A DNA stretch of 64,000 bases from Candidatus Poribacteria bacterium (GTDB taxonomy: Bacteria > Poribacteria > WGA-4E > PCPOR2b): positions 1-64,000 of the forward strand of contig JAJEAL010000048.1 of assembly GCA_022822785.1 (NCBI GenBank), written 5' to 3'. Below the pieces are notes generated by a model. The model did no database searches, was not told where the DNA came from, and saw nothing but the letters and a program-made list of their open reading frames with translations. Position numbers and translations under genes: made by a program. The number at the start of each line of letters is the position of its first letter. Position 1 is the stretch's first letter. Below, one piece after another: positions 9,493-18,213 of this stretch.

Positions 9493-10722
9493 ATGACACA
9501 ACAAACAGAAGTTTTAATCGTCGGCGGCGGGATATGGGGACTGAGCGCCGCTTATCATCTATCAAAGTTCGGGCAAAAGGACGTGCTCGTTCTAGAACGC
9601 AACGACGACATCGCTGCGGAGACGACACCCCAAGCGGCGGGACTCGTCGGTCAGATTCGACCGTCGGTTACCATGTTACAAGCGATCCGATACGCGCTTG
9701 ACCTGTTCTCTCAGTTTCCGAGGGAAACCGGACATGACCCCGGCCTACGCCGAACCGGCAGCTTGATGGTGGCACTCACCCCTGAGCGGATGGACGCCTA
9801 CGCCCGTCAAATTGAACGGTCTCACCGAAACGGCATTGAGGCAGATTTTGTCTCCCACGCGGAGATGGCTCGTCTTGCGCCTGCGTTAGATGTTACCCAG
9901 ATTGAGGGCGGCTATTTTGTCCCCAACGATGGATATCTCGATCCCCACCAATGCGCCCTCGCTTATGCGGCGGCAGCGAAAGATTTGGGGGTTCAGATCC
10001 AACTGAATACACCCGTAACCGGCTTCCGGCAGCGCAATGGGGAAATCCTTGGAGTAGAAACGGAAAACGGCTTTATCGGGGCAAATCACCTTGTCATCAC
10101 CGCAGGACCGTGGGGCGCAGGACTTGCCAAGAAAGTTGGTGCAACTGTGGCTGCCCAGCCGATTCGCCATCAACGCGCTCGTACAGTGCCCACCCCCGGC
10201 ATCCCCGATTACCATCCAGCCGTGCGTGTTACCGATGTTAGTTGTTATCTGAGACCTGACAAAGGGGGTTACCTCTACGGGTTCTTTGAACCGACGCCGG
10301 TCAGCATTGACTTAGAAGCGATGCCCCCTAACTTCAGGACAGGAGATATCGAACCACCTGTGGCGGTTATGGCGGAGGCGCAGAGACGGCTTGCCCCAAC
10401 GTTTCCGATTCTGAAAGATCTTGAAATCGCCGAGTATCGACGCGGTATAACTACATTCGCGCCTGACGGGGCGTACCTGATCGGTCCTGTACCGGGAATT
10501 GATCGGCTCTACTTAGCCACCGGTTGTGCCGCGCTAGGGATCGCCGGTTCCGCGGCGGTCGGTCGATGGCTCGCGAACTGGATAATCGACGGAGATTCCG
10601 GCGAAGATTTAACGATGTTTTCGCCCGAACGGTTCGGGTCGCAAGCCGCTGATCAGGGATGGCTGCGTCGAGAGAGCGAACAGTTTTACGCGAACTACTA
10701 CGGCATCCGCACTGATGAATGA
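9493..10722 (+). CDS. FAD-dependent oxidoreductase (DAO family)
   Basis: MTQQTEVLIVGGGIWGLSAAYHLSKFG; start moved from 9385. Confidence 0.92.
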   Translation: MTQQTEVLIVGGGIWGLSAAYHLSKFGQKDVLVLERNDDIAAETTPQAAGLVGQIRPSVTMLQAIRYALDLFSQFPRETGHDPGLRRTGSLMVALTPERMDAYARQIERSHRNGIEADFVSHAEMARLAPALDVTQIEGGYFVPNDGYLDPHQCALAYAAAAKDLGVQIQLNTPVTGFRQRNGEILGVETENGFIGANHLVITAGPWGAGLAKKVGATVAAQPIRHQRARTVPTPGIPDYHPAVRVTDVSCYLRPDKGGYLYGFFEPTPVSIDLEAMPPNFRTGDIEPPVAVMAEAQRRLAPTFPILKDLEIAEYRRGITTFAPDGAYLIGPVPGIDRLYLATGCAALGIAGSAAVGRWLANWIIDGDSGEDLTMFSPERFGSQAADQGWLRRESEQFYANYYGIRTDE

Positions 10723-10749
10723 AACGTAAAACGTGACGCGTAAGTTAGT

Positions 10750-11667
10750 TTGGACGCGCACAATACAGTGACGAAAAGGTCAACGATGACGAAACAGCAG
10801 AGCTATACAGACGAAACAACTTCCACCCCTGAACCCATTGGACGTCAGCGAGCGATACGGGTTGATGTACCGACGAATCTAGACAACATCCGGGTCATCC
10901 TGTTCGAGCCGCGTGAGCCGGGCAACATCGGGTCCGCGGCACGTGCGTTAAAGGGGATGGGACTCTCCCAGCTCTACCTGGTCAGTCCTGTCCCGTTTCT
11001 TGAGGAGAAACCGACATGGTATATGGCGCACGGTGCAACCGACGTTATTGAGAACTGCTGCGTCGTAGATACCTTAGAAGAAGCACTCGAAGATATTCAG
11101 TTTCTGGTCGGCACGACCCATCGGCGACGTGACCCAAGGCTGCCACCTTCTGTCTCGGCGAGGGAAGCGGCACAGGAGATCGCTTCCATTTCGCAGAATC
11201 AGCGGGTTGGACTGATGTTTGGGCGCGAGGATTTTGGGCTATCCACCTCCCAAATTAGTCGCTGCCAACTGATAGCGAGCGTTCCGATGGCGGCGAAGAA
11301 CCCTTCCCTAAATCTAGCGCAGGCGGTACAGGTCTTTGCCTACGAAGTCTTCCTCGCCAGCACAGGCGACCTCCCGCCGACGGAATTGGAGCACGCCGAT
11401 GTCAATGAGATTGAGGCGTTTTATGGTCGGATTACAGCGTTGTTGCAACGGATCGGCGTTACCCCCTACAATTACGATTGGGAGACCTATCTGAAATCGT
11501 TGCGGCGTGTGTTTTCGCGGACACGGTTGGAAGAGCGTGACATCGCCACGTTAGACATGATCTTCTCGACAACACTTCGTTACATCACCCGACTCAACCG
11601 CCAACTTGAAGACCGATCAGACACACTTCCCGCCGAACCCTCAAACGAGGACGACCTCAGCACTTAA
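10750..11667 (+). CDS. SpoU/TrmJ-type RNA 2'-O-methyltransferase
   Basis: VILFEPREPGNIGSAARALKGMGLSQLYLVSP; MFGREDFGLS. Confidence 0.9.
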   Translation: MDAHNTVTKRSTMTKQQSYTDETTSTPEPIGRQRAIRVDVPTNLDNIRVILFEPREPGNIGSAARALKGMGLSQLYLVSPVPFLEEKPTWYMAHGATDVIENCCVVDTLEEALEDIQFLVGTTHRRRDPRLPPSVSAREAAQEIASISQNQRVGLMFGREDFGLSTSQISRCQLIASVPMAAKNPSLNLAQAVQVFAYEVFLASTGDLPPTELEHADVNEIEAFYGRITALLQRIGVTPYNYDWETYLKSLRRVFSRTRLEERDIATLDMIFSTTLRYITRLNRQLEDRSDTLPAEPSNEDDLST

Positions 11668-11986
11668 CCTTAATCTCATCATTCTCAACGACGACTTCGT
11701 AAGATCTGACGCGAAGCCGCTCGTCCGTCAGACAGCTCCCATCTGTGACATTGTAGGCGTAACTGTGAACCGGGCAGATGACCGCGCCGTTCCTGACCCG
11801 CCCCCTACCGAGCGGACCTAGCGCATGGGCACACGCATTGTCTAGCGCGTAGAAATTCTCATCGTCAACGTTGAAAACCGCAATTCGTTTCCCTCTGACG
11901 GTGAACGCTTTACCCCGTCCCTGCCGAATATCAGATGTTTTTGCAACTGCTACAAAAGACAACATAAAACTCTCCTTTCGTATCAA
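11657..11986 (-). CDS. Rieske [2Fe-2S] domain protein (nitrite reductase small-subunit-like ferredoxin)
   Basis: CAHALGPLGRGRVRNGAVICPVHSYAYNV; real start may be 11965. Confidence 0.88.
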   Translation of the reverse strand: MIRKESFMLSFVAVAKTSDIRQGRGKAFTVRGKRIAVFNVDDENFYALDNACAHALGPLGRGRVRNGAVICPVHSYAYNVTDGSCLTDERLRVRSYEVVVENDEIKVKC

Positions 11987-12005
11987 ATGTTGATATCGCG
12001 TTCAT

Positions 12006-13073
12006 TCACTTTCGACGTTGATCCAAGAGCATCCGATAGATATCTTCAAATAGCCGCACATCGGTTAGGGTATCCTCGCTAGATGATCTGAACGGTGTGT
12101 CATTCCGAATGTTTTCGATAAAATGTTCTGCCTCGCGTCGGTACGCCCATGTCCAGTTCGGTTTCGGGATTGGGCGTGAAATCTCCTGTGTTTCGCCAGC
12201 CCGGTAGACCTCGACCTCTGCGGGGGTGTTTTTCAGCAGAAGCGGCGGTGCCCATGTATGCACCCAGCCATCCTCAAAGTAGATCTGCGTATGCTCATCC
12301 CATCGATAGTGCGAAACTCTCCCCGTTTCGAGGATTACGCGCACACCTACCATGTCGAAGATGATGACGCCGCTGTAACCGTTGTCGTCGAGATCCACGT
12401 GCTTGACCTGCACCTGATCGCCGGCGTCCAAGAACCAGCGCAGCAAGTTGAGGTTGTGGGTGTATTGCTGCAGGTAGCTCAAGTAAGGGCGCACCCATTC
12501 CGCCGGCAGCCAGTCAGGCGTTTGTGCGGGTGCTTCCGGCTTTGGTGCATCACTCGTCACCATCGGTGTGTCGAGGTTACAGATCCACTCCCCGCAGAAA
12601 CCGTGATTCCGGACGTAGGTCAACCCTCCCAACTCGCCGGTCGCTCGAAACTCGTCCACCTTAGCCCTGACCAGTTCGTTGCCGGCGTCGTACCGTTTCA
12701 TATAGCCGACCATAAGTTTTGTGCCGGCAGCTTTCCCGGCGGCAACAATTGACTCCGCTTGCTGGATGGAGACCGCCATCGGTTTCTCCATGAAAACCTG
12801 CTTTCCCGCGCTGAGCAGGTCTTTCGCAATCTCTCCTTGCAGGGCAAAGTCGGCGGACACCGCCACCGCTTCGATGTCGGTGTCCGCTGCCAGTTCGGTG
12901 TGGTCGGCGTAGAGACGGGGGATTCCCCATCGCTGCTGCACCTGTTGGCCAAGTTCCGGACGCACTTCCGCCAAACTGATTAGCTCACAGTTGGGGAGGC
13001 TGGTGAAGTTCGGGATATGTACCTTCTGCGCCATGAAGCCGCAGCCGACATAACCCAGTTTGATAGGTTCCAT
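12006..13073 (-). CDS. Gfo/Idh/MocA family oxidoreductase
   Basis: KLGYVGCGFMAQKVHIPNF; GKQVFMEKPMAVSIQQAE. Confidence 0.92.
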   Translation of the reverse strand: MEPIKLGYVGCGFMAQKVHIPNFTSLPNCELISLAEVRPELGQQVQQRWGIPRLYADHTELAADTDIEAVAVSADFALQGEIAKDLLSAGKQVFMEKPMAVSIQQAESIVAAGKAAGTKLMVGYMKRYDAGNELVRAKVDEFRATGELGGLTYVRNHGFCGEWICNLDTPMVTSDAPKPEAPAQTPDWLPAEWVRPYLSYLQQYTHNLNLLRWFLDAGDQVQVKHVDLDDNGYSGVIIFDMVGVRVILETGRVSHYRWDEHTQIYFEDGWVHTWAPPLLLKNTPAEVEVYRAGETQEISRPIPKPNWTWAYRREAEHFIENIRNDTPFRSSSEDTLTDVRLFEDIYRMLLDQRRK

Positions 13074-13137
13074 TGTATCTGTTTTCTCCCAAAGTAAAGT
13101 CTCCGCGAATCTTCACGAATGATTTATTATAGAGAGG

Positions 13138-14610
13138 TTACGGCATACGGCGTATGCCTACTGCTTTTGAAACGAGACCAACGGTTAGGAAATTTGCGGC
13201 TAATCCCCACACACCGGCGTGGATCCCCATCGGTTTCGTTGCGACCCCCAGTCCAGCGAGGTTGGCGAACATTATCCCCAACGCGATACAGGTGCCGACA
13301 AGCAGTCCCGACAGAACGGCATCGGTGCGGAGCGATTTCAGGTGGACGCCGAGGAAGATGGCGGGCGCCACTTGGCACAACAGTTCGAGTTTTATCTCAG
13401 TCAACCGCCAGAGCGTTTGTGGGAGTTGGATCGCCAGAAAAATCAGTATCGCCATCAATCCCCACGAGAAAACTTTTCCTGTAACCGTCAGATGATGCTG
13501 GGATACATCGGGACGGATGCGTTTATATAGGTCCTGCGTAAAGACGGAGGAGACGGCAAGCAGCGCGGAATCAACGGTGGACATAATTGCAGCCACGGCA
13601 GCGCACAGAAAGAGGATTAGCAAAATTCGGACGCTAGGGAGTCGTTCCGCCATGTCATTTAACAGGAACAGTGCGACCTGTTCACTGCCGAGTCGATCAA
13701 GCCCCGGAAACTGTGCCGCGCCGACGAGACCGACGACGAACATGAAGAAGGTGGTGAATATCGGCATGAAGACCATAATCTGGAAGGAACGCCGCAGCGT
13801 CTGTTCGTCTTTCGCCGCATAAATGCGTTGTGCGGCGTGTGGATAGATCGACGGTCCGAAAAAGACGATTGTCAATGTGCTCAACCATGTGAGTTTGAGC
13901 TTCAGCGGCGGTGGCTGCCAGAAGGTGGGTTGGGTTGCCATCAATTTCTCGGCGGTGGCGGGTAGTCCACCGTATTGGTAGCTGATTACGCCAAAGATGA
14001 AGATACACCCCGCCAACAGGAGTACCCCTTGGATGGCGTCGGTCCATGCGACGCTTCGCAAGCCGCCGAGTGTTTCGTAGATCAGCATGATTATTGACAA
14101 GACAATCACGCCTTGGACAAATGTTACGTACCCGCCCGTTGATGCCTCAACGATGTAGCCAATCGCTTTCAGGTTGCTGAGGATATAATTGCCGAGCGCG
14201 ATAATGAAGATAACGGTTGAAAGTGCCGTTAGTGTCGTAGATCCGAACCGTTGCTGGATGTAGTCGCCGATGGTGATATAGCCGTGTTGGCGGGAGAGAC
14301 GATGGAATTTCGGTGCATACACTAGATACGCGGCGAGGATTGACATCGAAAAGGTGACACTCACTAAAAAGAAATACCCGGTTCGATATACGTTGCCCAC
14401 GAAACCGATAAATGTGAGGCCACTATATTGTGTAGCATAGAGAGTGAGGAACAGAACAAACAGACCGAGTCCCCTGTTGCCGAGGTAGAAGTCTGCCATC
14501 GAATTCTCTCGTCGTGCAAATCGACCGGCAAGCCCGACGAGGATGAGGGACGCTAAGTAGATCCCCATAAAGATGACGCCACCGGGACCGAGTAGCGCTG
14601 TTGTGTTCAT
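13138..14610 (-). CDS. Sodium:solute symporter family protein
   Basis: 490 aa polytopic; TLGGLRSVAWTDAIQGVLLL; AAIMSTVDSALLAVSSVFTQDLY. Confidence 0.93.
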   Translation of the reverse strand: MNTTALLGPGGVIFMGIYLASLILVGLAGRFARRENSMADFYLGNRGLGLFVLFLTLYATQYSGLTFIGFVGNVYRTGYFFLVSVTFSMSILAAYLVYAPKFHRLSRQHGYITIGDYIQQRFGSTTLTALSTVIFIIALGNYILSNLKAIGYIVEASTGGYVTFVQGVIVLSIIMLIYETLGGLRSVAWTDAIQGVLLLAGCIFIFGVISYQYGGLPATAEKLMATQPTFWQPPPLKLKLTWLSTLTIVFFGPSIYPHAAQRIYAAKDEQTLRRSFQIMVFMPIFTTFFMFVVGLVGAAQFPGLDRLGSEQVALFLLNDMAERLPSVRILLILFLCAAVAAIMSTVDSALLAVSSVFTQDLYKRIRPDVSQHHLTVTGKVFSWGLMAILIFLAIQLPQTLWRLTEIKLELLCQVAPAIFLGVHLKSLRTDAVLSGLLVGTCIALGIMFANLAGLGVATKPMGIHAGVWGLAANFLTVGLVSKAVGIRRMP

Positions 14611-14636
14611 ATTGGGCGTTTCCAGAGCTTAGAGTT

Positions 14637-14664
14637 GTGGGGAACAACGATTGTTGTTCCCTAC
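14637..14664. repeat. Palindromic element GTGGGGAACAACGATTGTTGTTCCCTAC
   Basis: Near-perfect palindrome; same family as 4506 and 14942. Confidence 0.7.
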
Positions 14665-14677
14665 GATGCTTAGGTTT

Positions 14678-14929
14678 TTATGATTCAGAGTCATCGTCAT
14701 CTTTGGCGGACACAGACCAGTAGCGGCGGAGACAGAACGCAACGATAACGGCGTACAGGATTGTCATACAGAAGCTGTAGAACGCCCAAGGCGGGAACCC
14801 GTGAATCTGTGTCGCCTGGGATTCTATGAAAAACCAAGGGACGGTCGATACAAGGAAGAATGTCAGTACGAAGTATAGTTTTGCTCGTGTCATTTTTTTA
14901 TCCGCTGCGAATTTAGGCCCTGTTGACAT
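14678..14929 (-). CDS. Small two-TM membrane protein, possible partner of the adjacent symporter
   Basis: Hydrophobic segments plus position immediately upstream of the symporter gene. Confidence 0.65.
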   Translation of the reverse strand: MSTGPKFAADKKMTRAKLYFVLTFFLVSTVPWFFIESQATQIHGFPPWAFYSFCMTILYAVIVAFCLRRYWSVSAKDDDDSES

Positions 14930-14941
14930 TTTGCAGTAGTT

Positions 14942-14990
14942 GTAGGGAACAACGATCCTCCGTTCCGAGAGCCCCGGAGTTGTCCCCTAC
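14942..14990. repeat. Palindromic element GTAGGGAACAACG...GTTGTCCCCTAC
   Basis: Inverted termini GTAGGGAACAAC / GTTGTCCCCTAC. Confidence 0.6.
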
Positions 14991-15246
14991 GACCCCCCCT
15001 ACCGGGACACAGAATCGAGTTATTTTTAACCAGCCGCAATATTGATCAAATTGTTCCAGATCTGCCGGATTTATGACGACTCGCGCCTCTTTGCGATCAA
15101 TCGTCTCGACATAATTTAATAGGTGACCGAAAACCGTCTATCGTGGAAGTGGGTAAAGTGACTTCGGTATGTTGCCGGTAACTTCACGAGCCCATGTTCC
15201 TTTTCCTGTGCACAAAATAATGACAACCACTGTTTCTCGTTTCAAT

Positions 15247-17244
15247 CTATCGTGTAAACTGTTGCACCACAAGCATCAAATCAAGAATGTTCGTTTGCCC
15301 ATCCCCATTCATATCGGCCTCTGACGTGCCAAAGCGATTCGACACAAACACCAAATCAAGGACATTTATAACGCCATCCTGATTGAGATCAGCAGATCGC
15401 TCTAAGAGAACTGTGTATCCCTCTGAGGTTTGCTGATAAATTACTGTCTCACCATCCTCGGTTACATACTGAAACAGCGTATCATCCTCCCAGTCAGATT
15501 CAAAGTCAGGACGCAAACCGAGTTCCTGCCATTGGCGAGCGACAGCAAGGACCTGCTGAGTGAGAGGGTAATAAAATTCTCTTTTTAAATCTGAAGCCCA
15601 AAGCGTTGGCAATACGCCCCAGCTTTCGTAAGAATCAAGGAACGCTTGGTAGCCCGAAGGATCGTCCCACGAGTGCGAAAGTCCAAGATAACCATAGGGA
15701 CGGGTATAAGGAGCAAAAAGAAACGCGCTGATAGGATGTGGTGTTGATTCCTGTGGGAGCTTCCAGCGTTGAGCAAAACTTTCACGGAAGAATGTGACCT
15801 CGTGGAGATGCTCACCACTGAACACCACGCCGGGCATCGCTTCTGCCAACTGCTTGTGCATCAACACATTGCCTTGTGCAGAGTTTAAACCTTCAATCAA
15901 ACCATTGGCGTCGTTTATAACATAGTGACTGCCGTCGAGATGGAGGGCATCAATGGGGTATTCTTCCCAAACTTGCTTTAGTTGTGAAACAAGGACATCT
16001 CTGAACTTAGAACTCGCGTTATTGATCCAAGCATGACGGTACGTATTATCCGGTTCTTTCCACTTCCAGCCCTTAAGCTCTCCAGTCCACGTATCTCTGA
16101 ACTGATACTGCCGTAATTCTGGGTAGAGTGGGTGATCAACCGATACCCCTAGAAGGTTGGCATGAAGCATAACACGATATCCTAAATCACGAACCGTTTT
16201 AATAAAATCACCGAAAACTTCTTTCGCAGTATAATCAGGCAAATTCTGATCGTATCCATCTTTACGCCAAGTCACTGCATAGACCAATGTTTTGCTCGAA
16301 TCTATCTGTTCGGCGAGTCGAGATAGCCAGTCAAGGTCTTCGCCCCAAACCCCTGCCATTATCACCAAACCAATGTCTTCAACCCACTGCGGCATATCTG
16401 ATAATCGCCACGGTTCAAAGGCTTCTTCTATCCAGTGCCGATAGATAGATGCAGGGACACGGTAATCGCCGGCGTATGTGTTAAATCGCCATACCGTAGA
16501 TTGCATAGTGGTGTGCATATCCCAGGGTGCTTGGTTGAAAGTTTGAAACTCCGCTACGATCTCCTCGTTATTCTTTTCGCATTTGAACGTTTTGGACTGA
16601 AATGTCTTATCCGTTCCACGAACAAAGAATCCGCCCTGTTTGCCCTGGAAGATCGCAAGTTGTGCCTCCCAAAGTCCAGGGTAAATATATCGTTTCACTT
16701 CAAAAGGAGACGAGGCGGTGATAACCTGTCCCCCGTGTGCAGGGAGGATTAGATCCACACTGTTGATGTCGATATTGTCACAACCCCACTGGAATTGGTA
16801 AACGCCGCCGGTATCGAATTCCCCACTCCCTTCAATCAGCAGATCACCGGTCATTGGCTCAACTTCAATGTTAAGAATGATTTTGTTGATGTTATTTATC
16901 CACGGCTGGCTAAACACAAGTGTTGCGCTATCCTGCCCTGTTTTTATTGCCTCTACCTCGCTGTGCCGCGCCCGGATAGGACTATTGCCTATTCTATAAA
17001 GATTAGTGCCCGCGTGTATCCTGTCGGACTTAGGGATGGTGTAGGTTTCGCCGGTGCGTTTGTTGTGGATATAGCTTATCACACCGTGCTGGAACTGCAC
17101 GCTGTAGACATCCGTTTCCACATAGACCTTTTCACCGTCTATCGTAATCTCAGCAGACGCTGCCCCTAAACAAACGCTAAAAACCAATATTACTAAACTA
17201 TGGTGGATGATAGAATTACTGATACATTTGAATAATATCCTCAA
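15247..17244 (-). CDS. Secreted TIM-barrel glycosidase-like protein (DUF6259/GH31-like) with C-terminal type I dockerin
   Basis: HLDGSHYV, YAVTWRKDGYDQNLPDY; C-terminal ADLNQDGVINVLDLVFVSNRFGTSEADMNGDGQTNILDLMLVVQQF (duplicated DxNxDGxxNxxD); N-terminus partly encoded by IS630 end. Confidence 0.8.
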   Translation of the reverse strand: MRILFKCISNSIIHHSLVILVFSVCLGAASAEITIDGEKVYVETDVYSVQFQHGVISYIHNKRTGETYTIPKSDRIHAGTNLYRIGNSPIRARHSEVEAIKTGQDSATLVFSQPWINNINKIILNIEVEPMTGDLLIEGSGEFDTGGVYQFQWGCDNIDINSVDLILPAHGGQVITASSPFEVKRYIYPGLWEAQLAIFQGKQGGFFVRGTDKTFQSKTFKCEKNNEEIVAEFQTFNQAPWDMHTTMQSTVWRFNTYAGDYRVPASIYRHWIEEAFEPWRLSDMPQWVEDIGLVIMAGVWGEDLDWLSRLAEQIDSSKTLVYAVTWRKDGYDQNLPDYTAKEVFGDFIKTVRDLGYRVMLHANLLGVSVDHPLYPELRQYQFRDTWTGELKGWKWKEPDNTYRHAWINNASSKFRDVLVSQLKQVWEEYPIDALHLDGSHYVINDANGLIEGLNSAQGNVLMHKQLAEAMPGVVFSGEHLHEVTFFRESFAQRWKLPQESTPHPISAFLFAPYTRPYGYLGLSHSWDDPSGYQAFLDSYESWGVLPTLWASDLKREFYYPLTQQVLAVARQWQELGLRPDFESDWEDDTLFQYVTEDGETVIYQQTSEGYTVLLERSADLNQDGVINVLDLVFVSNRFGTSEADMNGDGQTNILDLMLVVQQFTR

Positions 17245-18104
17245 TAGACATTTGAGTTTGATATTGTTGGATTCGCTTTATATTCGCAAAATCATGTTCA
17301 ATCGGATTGTAATCTGGGGAATAAGGGGGTAAAAACATCAGACTCGCTCCCGAAGCCTCTATTAACTGTCGGGTCTTTAGCGTTTTGTGAAGTCGTGCAT
17401 TATCAAGGATTACTACGTGTTTTGAAGTCAAGCGTGGACATAGCTGCTTGGCTAACCAATCATTGAAATCGTCGGCTTTGCAACTCCCTTCAAATAACCG
17501 TGCCGCAGTGAAGGTATCTTCAAGACGTGCGGCAATAAGTGTGGTAGTTCGAGTGCGTTGGCTGGATATAAGGTCAAACACGGGTGTGCCTAAAGGCGCA
17601 TAGCCATACCGTCTATAACCGTCGTCCCTAAAGCCACTCTCATCGGCATAAACTACAGATTTACCAGCGACTTTGACTTGTTCGAGTTGTTGACGATAGG
17701 CGTGTCGTTTTTCATCACACCGCTCCTTATAACCGAGCGTTTTTTTTTCGCGTGTACCCCAAACGTTTGAGGCTATACCCTATACAGAAGGTTGACACCC
17801 CGAAATGAACAGCGCGTTCTTTGAGGGTCTGGTCTGGAAAATCAGCAATATGTTGTCTAAGCGCATCATAATCAATAGACCGGGGGCCTCGGGGTCCGGG
17901 TCTTTGATAAGCGAATGGATCTGGGGCGTTTAACCACTTATAGATAGTGGTCCGTCCGACGTTAAACCGTTGAGCGGCTTCTGTTTTGCTGCCGCCGGCT
18001 TGTATGAAATCAAGGACACGTTTGCGTAAATCGGGTGAATATCTCATAATACTTATATCGTAACACATGTCTAAATAATGTTCACTTATTTATATTATCT
18101 ACCA
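17201..18104 (-). mobile_element. IS630-family insertion sequence (approximate ends), TA target duplicates at 17199-17200 and 18105-18106
   Basis: Two-frame transposase plus inverted tips TATGGTGGATGATA / TATGGTAGATAATA bounded by TA; left boundary uncertain by about 8 bp. Confidence 0.82.
17216..18068 (-). CDS. IS630 transposase made from two overlapping frames (17727-18068 and the frame ending 17216) joined by a -1 frameshift at A9
   Basis: OrfA HTH SPDLRKRVLDFIQAGGSKTEAAQRFNVGRTTIYKWL...LGYTRKK; shifted frame continues KTLGYKERCDEKRHAYRQQLEQVKVAGKSVVYADESGFRDDGYRRYGYAPLGTPVFDLISSQRT...VVILDNARLHK...LPPYSPDYNPIEHDFANIK. Confidence 0.85.
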
Positions 18105-18213
18105 TATAATATAATTCAGAGGGCTCGACACAGTCTTTGCCATGTTGCATCGAATATTATAAACCACAAGGAACGCATTCTCAAGAGGTTTCTGGCTTCG
18201 ATGGAAACCCTCT

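Noticed and set aside
12258-12752. 164-aa plus-strand ORF
   Set aside because: Antisense shadow of the Gfo/Idh/MocA gene.
13138-13165. ACGGCATACGGCGTATGCC palindrome as an intergenic regulatory element
   Set aside because: It encodes the last residues of the symporter (GIRRMP*). A related string near 8640-8690 is interesting but too degenerate to call.
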